From Nitratireductor alexandrii (lineage in GTDB: Bacteria; Pseudomonadota; Alphaproteobacteria; Rhizobiales; Rhizobiaceae): 64,000 nt of DNA. The translations under genes and the position numbers were made by a program. Every line of letters starts with the position of its first letter. Positions within the stretch are counted from its first letter, which is position 1. Under the pieces are notes generated by a model. The model had not been told where the DNA came from. It ran no database searches and was given only the letters and a program-made list of their open reading frames with translations. Below, piece by piece: positions 1-10,007 of the stretch. Location: assembly GCF_004000215.1 (NCBI RefSeq), contig NZ_RBVY01000003.1:478970-542969 (forward strand), given 5' to 3'.

Positions 1-1689
<1,689 letters not shown>

Positions 1690-2715
1690 TTACTGGGGCA
1701 CGATCATGCGCATCTCGTCGCGACGCTCGGCATAGGCCGCTTCCTCATAGGCCGGCTGGGCTTCCAGCTCTTCCTGGGTGAAGGCGGTGTAGAGATAGTG
1801 GTTGCCGTCGCCGTCGCTCATGAACTCGAGATTGTCCATGCCGATGGCGACTTCCTTTTCGCCGATCCCGAGGAACCCGCCGACATCGACGATGATCGCG
1901 TCGACACCGCCATCCTGCGACAGCACGACGTCGCCGATCTCGCCGATATTTTCGTCATCGACGCCGTAGACCGTGGTGCCGATCAGTTCCTCGGCCCTGA
2001 TCTGGTCGCTGGCGAGCGGCTGCAGGCTCGAGCGGTCGATCGCCGCGGTTTCGGTCCGGTCGGTCGCGTCGGCCGGAGCCTCGAGCGGCGAAGCGGCGGT
2101 GTTCTCGCCATCGGTGACCCGATCCTCGGTCTTGGCCGTCTCGTCCTTCGGCGCCATAGCCATGTCCTGGTCGGCCGGAGCCTCCGCGGCCTTGTCCTCG
2201 ACGGGCATCGCCTCGGCGGGCTCGGCGGTGTCGGCCGTGGCCAGGTCGTCGGCGGTGGCGGGCTTGGTTTCCGCTACCTCGGCATCGGCCGGAACAGGCT
2301 GATAGGCCATGCGGTCGAATTCGGGCTGCGCCTTCAGCGCCTCGGCGGTCGTTTCGACCACGAGCCAGCGATCGCCATCGCGCTCGGCCCATTTCACCAG
2401 ATCGTATTCGATCGCCACGTGTTTTTCGCCGAGGCCGAGAAAGCCGCCGACGCCGATCACCACGGCCTCGATATTGCCGTCGGCATCGAAGACGATGTCG
2501 TTCACGTCGCCGATATTTTCGGCCTCGTCGCCGGCGCCGTTATAGACCGATTCGCCGATAATGTTGCTGGCGAGCTGGCCGTCGGCCTTGACGACCATGG
2601 GAACCTCGGCGGTCTGCTGGGCCGGGTCCGCGGGGACGGTGGTGCTGGTCTGGGCGATCGCGCCGCTCGATACCAGCAAGGCAAGGGCGGATGTCGCCAT
2701 AAGCTTGCGGATCAT
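1690..2715 (-). CDS. Exported protein with two PRC-barrel domains
   Basis: This 341-residue protein starts MIRKLMATSALALLVSSG, a clear signal peptide with a likely cut after AIAQ. The ATG at 2715 was chosen because AGGAGG lies just upstream, although the frame stays open much further. Two PRC-barrel repeats of about 90 residues each carry the same core (GVGGFLGLGEKHVAI and DVGGFLGIGEKEVAI). Between them lies a low-complexity linker of roughly 100 residues rich in Ala, Glu, Asp and Thr. PRC-barrels occur in photosynthetic reaction centre H subunits and in RNA-processing proteins. Exported two-barrel forms like this are common in Rhizobiales, often linked to stress, but no reaction is known. 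It is monocistronic with its own terminator. Confidence 0.85.
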   Translation of the reverse strand: MIRKLMATSALALLVSSGAIAQTSTTVPADPAQQTAEVPMVVKADGQLASNIIGESVYNGAGDEAENIGDVNDIVFDADGNIEAVVIGVGGFLGLGEKHVAIEYDLVKWAERDGDRWLVVETTAEALKAQPEFDRMAYQPVPADAEVAETKPATADDLATADTAEPAEAMPVEDKAAEAPADQDMAMAPKDETAKTEDRVTDGENTAASPLEAPADATDRTETAAIDRSSLQPLASDQIRAEELIGTTVYGVDDENIGEIGDVVLSQDGGVDAIIVDVGGFLGIGEKEVAIGMDNLEFMSDGDGNHYLYTAFTQEELEAQPAYEEAAYAERRDEMRMIVPQ

Positions 2716-2948
2716 GATAAAACCTCCTTGTGCATCATTCGTATGCACGGCCGCGCCTTTTCCGATCGTGGCAGAGAGGCAGGGGCGCGGCCGCTCGACA
2801 TGCACAAAACGCGGCATGTGCGCACTTGTTCCCGCACGCGGACGATCAAAGCCGATTTCGTTGGAGATTGCGCGCGATCCCGCCACCGGCCCGCCGCATG
2901 GCGCGGCCCGGCGTTTGCTGCGTTGGACGGCTGCGGAAGCGGGCGGCG

Positions 2949-3503
2949 CTAGCGCGGCGCGCGCTTGGCCAGAATGCGCTGCAGGGTGCGGCGGTGCATG
3001 TTGAGCCGGCGCGCGGTTTCGGAGACATTGCGGTCGCACATCTCGTAGACCCGCTGGATATGTTCCCAACGCACCCGGTCGGCCGACATCGGATTTTCCG
3101 GCGGCGCGACCTTCTCCCCCGTCGTGCTCGTCAGCGCCGCGTAGACGTCGTCGGCGTCGGCGGGCTTGGCGAGATAGTCGATCGCGCCGAGCTTGACCGC
3201 GGTCACCGCGGTGGCGATGTTGCCGTAGCCGGTGAGAATGACGGCGCGCGCCTCCGCGCGTTTCTCGCGGATCGCCGACACCACGTCGAGGCCGTTGCCG
3301 TCGCCGAGCCGCATGTCGACCACCGCGTAGGCGGGCGGCGCACCCCTGGCCTTGGCCAGCGCTTCCTCCACGCTCTCCGCCGTCTCGACCACGAAGCCGC
3401 GCAATTCCATCGCCCGTGCCAGGCGGGTCAGGAACGGGCGGTCGTCGTCGACGATGAGCAGCGAGCGATCCTCGCCGAGCGTATCTTGATTTTCGGTGGT
3501 CAT
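2949..3503 (-). CDS. actR: Redox response regulator, ActR/RegA/PrrA family
   Basis: Response regulator of the global redox two-component system that controls respiration, carbon fixation, nitrogen fixation and acid tolerance in alphaproteobacteria. The 184 residues contain a receiver domain (LLIVDDD near residue 16, phosphoacceptor Asp63 in VVDMRLGDGNG, conserved Lys in YLAKPADA), a proline-containing linker, and a C-terminal Fis-type helix-turn-helix (ETARRLNMHRRTLQRIL). The length and the HTH sequence are typical of RegA/ActR. It lies 68 bases downstream of its sensor actS on the same strand, so the pair is probably cotranscribed, as in rhizobia. The classical photosynthetic arrangement has the two genes divergent. 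Confidence 0.95.
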   Translation of the reverse strand: MTTENQDTLGEDRSLLIVDDDRPFLTRLARAMELRGFVVETAESVEEALAKARGAPPAYAVVDMRLGDGNGLDVVSAIREKRAEARAVILTGYGNIATAVTAVKLGAIDYLAKPADADDVYAALTSTTGEKVAPPENPMSADRVRWEHIQRVYEMCDRNVSETARRLNMHRRTLQRILAKRAPR

Positions 3504-3571
3504 GAATTCGATTCCGAACGCTATCCGGCCCCTATTTATTCAAAAAAGCCGCCAAGTCCAATTTCGCCGGC

Positions 3572-4894
3572 TCAGCCGATCGCATGTTCGCTGACCGGAT
3601 CGCGCAGGAACAGCTCGCGCGGCCAGCTCACCCGGGCGATCGCGCCCTGTCCGGGGGCGCTGGCATTGCCGAACGAAACCGTGGCGCCGGAGCGCTCGAG
3701 CAGGGTCTTGGCGATGAACAGTCCGAGCCCCAACCCGCCGCCGCCTTCGGTCTGCCGGCCCGAGCGCGTGGTCATGTAGGGTTCGCCGATCCGGTCGATC
3801 ACTTCCGGCGGAAACCCCGACCCGTCATCGGTGACCTGGATCGAGACATGGTCGGTGTCCCAGCTCCAGCGCACGGTGACGCTTTCGCGCGCGAAGTCGA
3901 CGGCGTTTTCGACCAGATTGCCGAGCCCGTAAATGACGCCGGGATTGCGCCGTCCCGCCGGTTCGCGGCCTTCGAGCGTGCCCGGTTCGAGATGGATGTC
4001 GATGCCGAAATCGCGATGCGGCGCGATCACGTCCTCGATCATCGCCGTCAGCGTCATCCGCGCCATGTGCTCCTCGCCCTGCGAGGACAGGCTGGTCAGC
4101 CGCTGCAGGATCTCCTTGCAGCGCTCGCTCTGCGACCTGAGCAGCGTGACGTCCTCGCGAAAGCGCGGTTCGCCCTCCAGGGCCCGCTCCATCTCGCGCG
4201 CCACCAGGGCGATGGTGGCGAGCGGCGTGCCGAGTTCGTGGGCGGCCGCCGCCGCCAGCCCGTCGAGGGCCGACAGATGTTGTTCGCGCTGTAGGACCAG
4301 CTCGGTGGCGGCGAGCGCGGTGGCGAGCTGGCGCGCTTCCTCGGCGACCCGCCAGGCATAGATCGCGGTAAAGGCGGTGGTCGACAGGATCGCCATCCAC
4401 ATGCCGATGACGTAGAGGAACGGCATCGCCAGATTGCTGCCGCCATACCAGGGCAGCGGCAGGTGGAAACTCACCAGCAACGAGGCGGTGACGGCGACCA
4501 CCAGGCCGAGCACGGCGGTCAGCGCCAGCGGCAGCGATGTCGCCGAGACCACCACCGGAACCGACATCAGGATCGCGAAGGGATTGGTCAGTCCGCCGGT
4601 CAGGTAAAGCAATCCGGCGAGTTGCAGGACGTCGAGGAACAAGACGCAGAAGGCGGCGCCCGGCGTCAGCCTGTGGGTGGCGGGGTAGCGGAAGGCCAGA
4701 AACAGGTTCACCCAGGCCGAACAGGCGATCAGCGCGAAGCAAAGCCCGACCGGCAGCGGAAACATGAACCAATAGGCCACGACCAGAACCGCCGCGCTCT
4801 GGCCGATGATGGCCAGCCAGCGCAGACGGATGAGCGTGTTGAGCCGCAATTGCCGGCTCTGTTGATGGTCGGGCGTGCGAAGGTCCTGCAGCAT
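3572..4894 (-). CDS. actS: Redox sensor histidine kinase, ActS/RegB/PrrB family
   Basis: This membrane histidine kinase phosphorylates ActR according to quinone pool and redox state. It has 440 residues with about six N-terminal membrane helices (roughly 25-185). The conserved quinone-sensing heptapeptide GGLTNPF is at 100-106. The phosphoacceptor H219 lies in AAAHELGTPLA, and the redox-active cysteine of the family is present as C259 in SERCKEIL. The N box, G1 and G2 motifs of the ATPase domain follow (LGNLVENAVDFA, DDGSGFP, GGLGLGLFIAKTL). All signature residues are intact, so it should be functional. It is followed directly by actR. Confidence 0.95.
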   Translation of the reverse strand: MLQDLRTPDHQQSRQLRLNTLIRLRWLAIIGQSAAVLVVAYWFMFPLPVGLCFALIACSAWVNLFLAFRYPATHRLTPGAAFCVLFLDVLQLAGLLYLTGGLTNPFAILMSVPVVVSATSLPLALTAVLGLVVAVTASLLVSFHLPLPWYGGSNLAMPFLYVIGMWMAILSTTAFTAIYAWRVAEEARQLATALAATELVLQREQHLSALDGLAAAAAHELGTPLATIALVAREMERALEGEPRFREDVTLLRSQSERCKEILQRLTSLSSQGEEHMARMTLTAMIEDVIAPHRDFGIDIHLEPGTLEGREPAGRRNPGVIYGLGNLVENAVDFARESVTVRWSWDTDHVSIQVTDDGSGFPPEVIDRIGEPYMTTRSGRQTEGGGGLGLGLFIAKTLLERSGATVSFGNASAPGQGAIARVSWPRELFLRDPVSEHAIG

Positions 4895-4993
4895 CGCCCT
4901 CCTATAGGCCGGACGGCCGATCGCGCCAAAGGGAATCTGTCGTCCGCTGTGCCGCTCTCCTGGCCATCGCGCGCGGCGCCGGCATGCGCCGGC

Positions 4994-7471
4994 TCAGTGG
5001 CCGCGCGGCTTGGCGCGCGCCGTCGGCGTGGCCCGCAGCGGCTCCTCCGGCCAGGGATGTTTGGGATAGCGCCCGCGCATGGCCGCGCGCACCTCGGCCC
5101 ACGAGCCGCGCCAGAAGCCGGGCAGATCGCGCGTGGTCTGGATCGGGCGCTGCGCCGGCGACAGCAATTCGAGCGTCAGCGGCACGGTGCCCGCCGCGAT
5201 GGCGGGATGACGGTCGAGGCCGAACAGTTCCTGCACGCGCACCGCCAGTACCGGCGCGTCGTCGCGATAGTCGATCGGGATGCGGTTGCCCGATGGCGCG
5301 TCGAAATGGGTCGGTGCCAGCGCCGCCACCCGCCTCTGGTCTTCGTGGCCGACCCGCGCCAGCAGGGCTTCGGCCAGCGTGGAGTCTGAAATGTCGGCGA
5401 TCGCCGCGCTGCCGGTCAGAAACGGTGCCAGCCAGTCCTGAACAGTATCGCGCAGCGCCGCATCGTCCATTTCGGGCCAAGGCTCGCCGAGCCCGCGCCG
5501 CAGCCAGGCGAGCCTGCGCCTGAGGCCGGCGGCCTTTTTGCCCCAGGGCAGGATCGCCACGCCATGGACGTGCACGGCCTCCAGGAGGGCGCGGTCGGCC
5601 TCGGCTCCGCTCGGCGCCGGCAGCGGACGCTCGGCGAGGGTGATCGCGCCCAGGCGGCTTCGTTCGCGTGCCCGCACCGTTCCGCTGTCGCGGTCGAACC
5701 CGGTTTCGGTGCCGGTCTCGATGCGGTCGGCGAGCACGGCGCGCAGATCGCTTTCCGCGACCGGCGCGGCAGCGACGATGCGGGCATTGCGCGCCTTGCC
5801 CTGCAGGTCGGCGACGACCAGAAAATCATGCGCGGCCAGCGGATCGGCCGGATCGATCTCGCCGCCGCGCCCATTGGCCAGGACGTAGCGGCCCGGCCCG
5901 CCGCGCGCCATCGCCACCCGGTCGGGCCAGGCATGCAAAAGCAGCCGGCCCGCGCCGGTCGCCCCTGTTTCCGGTCGTGCCGCCGCTGCCCTGCGAAGGC
6001 CGGCGCCGGCGGCTGCGGCGAGCCGTTTGGCCAGCGCCCGTGCGTTGCCGGCCCGCGCACCGCGATCGCGGCGAAACCGCGCGAGCCGCGCGTCGAGGTC
6101 GATCTGCTGGCCGCCAAGGCCGCGCTCGGTCAAAAGCACGGCCAGGTCGGCGGCCTGCAGCGCGGCGCCGTCCTGCGCGGCCCTGGCGACCATATGAGCG
6201 AGGCGCGCCGGCAGGGCGAGACGGCGCATCGCCACGCCGTCGGCCGTCAGGCGCCCGGTTTCGTCGATCGCCTCGAGGTCGCGCAGCAGCGCGCGCGCCG
6301 CGGCGAGCGCGCCGGCAGGCGGCGGATCGAGGAAGGCGAGACGCGTCGGATCGACGACCCCGAAAGCGGCGCAGTCGAGCACCAGGCCGGCGAGGTCCGC
6401 TTCCACGATCTCCGGCGGCGTGAAGGCGGGCAAAGACGCAGTCTGTTCGGCGCGCCACAGCCGGATCGCCACGCCCGGCGCCGTGCGCCCGGCGCGTCCG
6501 GCGCGCTGCTCGGCCGAGGCGCGCGACACCCGCACGGTTTCGAGCCGGGTCAGCCCGGTCGCCGGCTCGAATTTCGGCAGGCGCTGATAGCCTGAATCGA
6601 TCGCCACCCGAACGCCGTCGATGGTGATCGAGGTTTCCGCGATCGCGGTGGCCAGCACGATCTTGCGGCGGCCATCCGGCGCCGGGCGGATCGCCGCGTC
6701 CTGGGCCTTGCCGTCCATGGCGCCGAAAAGCGCGATCAGATCCGCATTCGCCGGCAGCCGGCCGGCAAGCCGTTCGGCCGTGCGCTCGATTTCGCGCTGG
6801 CCGGGCAGGAAGGCGAGGATGCCGCCGTCCTCCTCGGCAAGCGCGGCACGCACGGCGGCCGCCACGGCGTCCTCGAGCGTTTCGCCGCCGGTGCGTTCGC
6901 GGTGGCGGATGTCGACCGGAAAGCTTCGGCCATGGCTTTCGATCACCGGCGCGTCACCGAGCAGCCGGGCGACCCGCGCACCGTCCAGGGTTGCCGACAT
7001 CACCACCAGCCGCAGATCGGGCCGCAGCCCCTGCTTGACGTCGAGCGCCAGCGCCAGGCCGAAATCGCCGTCGAGCGAGCGCTCGTGGAACTCGTCGAAA
7101 ACGACACACGCAATGCCGGCAAGTTCCGGATCGTCGAGGATCATGCGCGCCAGCACGCCTTCGGTGACGACGAGAATGCGGGTTGCCGCCGAGACCTGCC
7201 TGTCCATGCGCATGGCGTAGCCGACCGTGGCGCCGACCTCTTCGCCGAGGAGGGCGGCCATGCGCCGCGCGGCGGCGCGCGCGGCCAGCCGGCGTGGTTC
7301 CAGAAGCAGGATCGTGCCGCCGCCGCGCCAGTCCTCGCCTAGAAGCGCGAGCGGCACCAGCGTGGTCTTGCCGGCGCCGGGGGGCGCGACCAGGACGGCG
7401 TGTCCCGGGCCGGCGAGCGCGGCGCGCAGGTCGGGCAGGATCCGGGTGACGGGAAGGTCGGGCAGGGTCAT
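4994..7471 (-). CDS. hrpB: ATP-dependent helicase HrpB
   Basis: DExH-box RNA helicase-like protein of the DEAH/HrpB family. The 825 residues match the usual length. Walker A is at about 29-37 (PPGAGKTTL), the DEAH-type box is DEFHERS, followed by the SAT motif (VMSATLDG) and motif VI (QRAGRAGRTAPG). The HrpB-specific C-terminal region ends with FWRGSWAEVRAAMRGRYPKHPWPE, a strong family mark. The cellular role of HrpB is poorly known; links to outer-membrane or RNA processes are reported only in some bacteria. It is a single gene, transcribed away from the riboflavin import locus. Confidence 0.94.
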   Translation of the reverse strand: MTLPDLPVTRILPDLRAALAGPGHAVLVAPPGAGKTTLVPLALLGEDWRGGGTILLLEPRRLAARAAARRMAALLGEEVGATVGYAMRMDRQVSAATRILVVTEGVLARMILDDPELAGIACVVFDEFHERSLDGDFGLALALDVKQGLRPDLRLVVMSATLDGARVARLLGDAPVIESHGRSFPVDIRHRERTGGETLEDAVAAAVRAALAEEDGGILAFLPGQREIERTAERLAGRLPANADLIALFGAMDGKAQDAAIRPAPDGRRKIVLATAIAETSITIDGVRVAIDSGYQRLPKFEPATGLTRLETVRVSRASAEQRAGRAGRTAPGVAIRLWRAEQTASLPAFTPPEIVEADLAGLVLDCAAFGVVDPTRLAFLDPPPAGALAAARALLRDLEAIDETGRLTADGVAMRRLALPARLAHMVARAAQDGAALQAADLAVLLTERGLGGQQIDLDARLARFRRDRGARAGNARALAKRLAAAAGAGLRRAAAARPETGATGAGRLLLHAWPDRVAMARGGPGRYVLANGRGGEIDPADPLAAHDFLVVADLQGKARNARIVAAAPVAESDLRAVLADRIETGTETGFDRDSGTVRARERSRLGAITLAERPLPAPSGAEADRALLEAVHVHGVAILPWGKKAAGLRRRLAWLRRGLGEPWPEMDDAALRDTVQDWLAPFLTGSAAIADISDSTLAEALLARVGHEDQRRVAALAPTHFDAPSGNRIPIDYRDDAPVLAVRVQELFGLDRHPAIAAGTVPLTLELLSPAQRPIQTTRDLPGFWRGSWAEVRAAMRGRYPKHPWPEEPLRATPTARAKPRGH

Positions 7472-7649
7472 GACGGGCTAGCCGATACGTTTGGACCGGG
7501 CCGCGACGGCATATCAGCGCCGACGCCGCGCTGGCAATCCGCAAAGCCTCCGGCCGGCGACCGGCGTGCCGGAAAGGCGCGCCATTGCCGGCTTGATCCC
7601 ACCGCCGCGGGTGCTAGGTTGCGTCCGGCGGCGTCAAAATGCCGTCGAC

Positions 7650-7793
7650 GTTCTCAGGGCGGGGTGAAAGTCCCCACCGGCGGTAAGGGGATCTCCCCAA
7701 GCCCGCGAGCGCCGGGGCGGCGACAGGCCGGTCCGGGTCAGCAGATTCGGTGCGAATCCGAAGCCGACGGTTACAGTCCGGATGGAAGAGAAC
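7650..7793 (+). ncRNA. FMN riboswitch (RFN element)
   Basis: Conserved FMN aptamer: the closing stem GTTCTC (7650-7655) pairs with GAGAAC (7788-7793). The hallmark blocks GGGTGAAAGTCCCCACCGGC, AGCCCGCGAG, TCGGTGCGAATCCG, AGCCGAC and CAGTCCGGATG occur in the right order. The variable arm between them is somewhat extended. It lies 106 bases before ribN and should reduce its expression when FMN is plentiful. Confidence 0.97.
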
Positions 7794-7846
7794 GGGTCAG
7801 ATCGCCGAGCGTGTCCTTTGGCTCTTCGCCCGAGGCTGCGCGCGGT

Positions 7847-7896
7847 GTCCGATCCCGCATCCCTGAGGTCTCTGGGTCAATGCGAAAGGATCGGAC
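7847..7896 (+). promoter_or_regulatory. Ribosome-site sequestering hairpin of the FMN riboswitch
   Basis: A perfect 9-bp stem, GTCCGATCC (7847-7855) with GGATCGGAC (7888-7896), covers the Shine-Dalgarno AAGGA of ribN directly before its ATG at 7900. No U-tract follows, which suggests that the switch acts on translation rather than by termination. The anti-sequestering partner was not resolved. Confidence 0.7.
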
Positions 7897-7899
7897 CGA

Positions 7900-8790
7900 A
7901 TGAGCCAGATAGCCTCGATCGAAACCACCCCGGCCGCGCTGCGCGGCGCCGCGATCATGGTGGCGGCCGGCCTCGCCTTTGCCGGCCTCAACGTCGCCGT
8001 GCAATGGGCGAGCGTCAATGCCGGCGCCTCCGCGCCCGCGATCGCATTCTGGCAATATGCCATCGCGCTGGCGCTCGCCGCGCCCCTGGTCTGGCGCGGC
8101 GGCATACACATCCTGCACACGCGGCATGTCTTCCTGCATCTGGCGCGGGTGCTTCTGGCCGCGGCCGGCATCCAGCTTTGGGTCTACGGCCTGTCGGTCG
8201 TACCGATCTGGCAGGCAATCGCGCTCGCTATGACCTCGCCGTTCTTCGTCATGGCGGGGGCGGGCCTGGTTCTGCGCGAGCGGGTCGATTTCGCCCGCAT
8301 CGCGGCCACGGCGGGCGGTTTCGCCGGCGCCATGATCATCATCGCGCCCTGGTCGGAAAGCTTCACCTATCACGCTTTCCTGCCGGTGCTGGCGGCGGCG
8401 TGCTGGGCCGGCACGTCGCTGATCACCAAATATCTGACGCGGCTGGAGCCCACGGCCGGCATCACCGTCTATCTGCTTTTGCTACTGACCCCGATCAATG
8501 CCGCGATCTGGCTCGGCTCGGGTTTCGAGATCCCGCCGCAGGCCGCCTGGTGGGCGCTGTTTGCCGCCGGTGCCCTGACCGGGCTCGCGCAATATCTTTT
8601 GACCTGGGCCTATGCCAGCGCCGATGCCGCCTATCTGCAGCCGTTCGACGATCTGAAGCTGCCGTTCAACATCGTCGCCGGCTGGGTGGTGTTCGGTGCT
8701 GCGCCGACGCCGGGCTTCTGGCCGGGCGCGGCGCTGATCGTTGCGGCCTCGCTATATCTGATGCGGCGTGAACGAACCCTCCCGGATTGA
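7900..8790 (+). CDS. ribN: Riboflavin importer RibN (EamA/DMT family)
   Basis: The 296-residue membrane protein has about ten predicted helices arranged as two EamA repeats (first half from GAAIMVAAGLAFAGLNVA, second from FLPVLAAACWAGTSLITKYL). It belongs to the drug/metabolite transporter superfamily. Family members under FMN-riboswitch control in Rhizobium, Ochrobactrum and Vibrio are riboflavin importers (RibN), and that context gives the substrate here. The sequence alone would only say EamA transporter. The start at 7900 has AAGGA upstream, inside the regulatory hairpin. Confidence 0.88.
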   Translation: MSQIASIETTPAALRGAAIMVAAGLAFAGLNVAVQWASVNAGASAPAIAFWQYAIALALAAPLVWRGGIHILHTRHVFLHLARVLLAAAGIQLWVYGLSVVPIWQAIALAMTSPFFVMAGAGLVLRERVDFARIAATAGGFAGAMIIIAPWSESFTYHAFLPVLAAACWAGTSLITKYLTRLEPTAGITVYLLLLLTPINAAIWLGSGFEIPPQAAWWALFAAGALTGLAQYLLTWAYASADAAYLQPFDDLKLPFNIVAGWVVFGAAPTPGFWPGAALIVAASLYLMRRERTLPD

Positions 8791-8922
8791 GCCTGGCATC
8801 GTGTCCGCAGCGCGCATCGCTGCTTGATCGCGGGCCGGGATGATGCATTTTTCGGGGCGAAACGGGAGATCGGCAATGGGTCTGATTGCGCGGGATGTTT
8901 TCCTCCAGCCGGAGCGGGCGGC

Positions 8923-9144
8923 ATGAGCGGACAGTCCGGTTCGGTGTTCGATCCCCTGTGGCGGCGGCTGGCGATCATCGCCGCATGCGCCGGCTGGGCG
9001 GCGCTGGAATGGCTGAACGGCCAGACCGGCTGGGCGCTGCTTGCCGCCGCGGCCACCGCCTACGGGGTCTGGAGCCTGCTCATCGCCTGGGCGCCGCCCC
9101 AAGGGCCCGCCGGCCCGGACGGACGGGAGGGGGAGAGCGACTAG
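8923..9144 (+). CDS. Small two-helix membrane protein, unknown function
   Basis: The 73-residue protein starts MSGQSGSVFDPLWRRL. The ATG at 8923 has GGAG eight bases upstream and was preferred over an earlier in-frame start at 8824 that lacks a site. Two hydrophobic stretches (LAIIAACAGWAALEWL and WALLAAAATAYGVWSLLIAW) suggest a hairpin in the membrane with a short charged tail. It lies 132 bases after ribN and could be the second gene of that unit. I do not recognise a family. Confidence 0.65.
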   Translation: MSGQSGSVFDPLWRRLAIIAACAGWAALEWLNGQTGWALLAAAATAYGVWSLLIAWAPPQGPAGPDGREGESD

Positions 9145-9157
9145 CCGCGCGGCCTCG

Positions 9158-9904
9158 TCAGGCCGTGACCGACAACTCGACCCTGTCGGCGGCGAAACGC
9201 GTTTCGGCGAATTGGATCGGCCGACCCTCAGTGTCGATATTGACGGCCACCGCCACCAGCACGATCGCGCCCGCCGACAGGCGCAGATCGTCGAGGTCGC
9301 CGTCGTCGGCATGGCGGGCCGACACCAGCGTCGACGCCCGGAAATAGTCGGCTACGCCGTAACGCTGGAACGCCAGCGTGATCGAACCGAGTTCGCGATA
9401 GGCCTCGGCGAAGCCGGCGAAGCGGTCGGCATCGAACCAGCTCGTCGCGCGCGACACCGGGCGGCCGTCGGCTTCCGACACCGTGTCCATGCGAATCACC
9501 CGCGCATCGGGCGCCAGAGCGAGCGCCTCGGCCGTACGCTGGTCGGCGGCCTCCAGGCGATGGTCGAGCAGATGGCCGCGCCTGTCGCGGGCCTGGTCGC
9601 GCAGTCCCTCGGAAAACCGGGTGCGCACGCCGATCGGATAGGTCAGGCGCCGGCGCCGTTCGACAAAGGTGCCGCGCCCCTGCTCGGCGCGCAAGACGCC
9701 CTCCTCGACCAGCGCGGCGATCGCGCTGCGTAGGGTGTGGCGGTTGACGCCGAAATGCGCCGCGAGCGCGGTCTCGGGCGGCAGGCGCCCGTTCGCGCCC
9801 AACCGGTTCTGGCCGATATCGCGCCTGATCTGGTCGGCGATCTGGCGCCACAGCGATATGCCGCTGCGCCGTTCCATGGTCTTGTCGGTTTTTTTCATCG
9901 CCAT
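9158..9904 (-). CDS. phnF: Phosphonate operon GntR-type regulator PhnF
   Basis: Transcriptional repressor of the HutC subfamily of GntR regulators. The 248 residues hold an N-terminal winged helix (SLWRQIADQIRRDIGQN, then GRLPPETALAAHFGVNRHT, ending with the wing GRGTFVERR) and a C-terminal UTRA effector domain (TRFSEGLRDQARDRRGHLL and later PIQFAETRFAADRVEL). It is divergent from phnG and separated from it by 103 bases holding a PHO box, a -10 element and a palindrome. PhnF would bind that palindrome and respond to a phosphonate or a C-P lyase intermediate. Family and context are clear; the ligand is not known from sequence. Confidence 0.93.
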   Translation of the reverse strand: MAMKKTDKTMERRSGISLWRQIADQIRRDIGQNRLGANGRLPPETALAAHFGVNRHTLRSAIAALVEEGVLRAEQGRGTFVERRRRLTYPIGVRTRFSEGLRDQARDRRGHLLDHRLEAADQRTAEALALAPDARVIRMDTVSEADGRPVSRATSWFDADRFAGFAEAYRELGSITLAFQRYGVADYFRASTLVSARHADDGDLDDLRLSAGAIVLVAVAVNIDTEGRPIQFAETRFAADRVELSVTA

Positions 9905-9910
9905 TTCGCC

Positions 9911-9928
9911 CTGTCACGCGAACGTCAT
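9911..9928 (+). promoter_or_regulatory. PHO box before phnG
   Basis: Two direct half-sites, CTGTCAC (9911-9917) and ACGTCAT (9922-9928), have the 4-base spacer and 11-base period expected for PhoB. They match CTGTCAT at 6/7 and 5/7 positions. The box lies about 20 bases before a TATAAT, where PhoB would replace the -35 element. Confidence 0.7.
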
Positions 9929-9948
9929 GGACACGCGCTAGAACAAGG

Positions 9949-9954
9949 TATAAT
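9949..9954 (+). promoter_or_regulatory. -10 element of the phnG promoter
   Basis: A perfect TATAAT at 9949-9954 lies between the PHO box and the PhnF-like palindrome. No good -35 hexamer sits at 17 bases, as expected for a PhoB-dependent promoter. Confidence 0.65.
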
Positions 9955-9962
9955 TTGTATGC

Positions 9963-9982
9963 TTGTCTATATCAATAGACAA
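9963..9982 (+). promoter_or_regulatory. Putative PhnF operator
   Basis: A perfect 8-bp inverted repeat, TTGTCTAT (9963-9970) and ATAGACAA (9975-9982), with a 4-base centre. It starts 8 bases after the TATAAT, so a bound repressor would cover the transcription start. The GTCTAT/ATAGAC arms resemble published PhnF/HutC-type sites. Its place between phnF and phnG makes PhnF the likely binder. Confidence 0.75.
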
Positions 9983-10007
9983 ATAATCACAGCAACGGTC
10001 GAATCGG

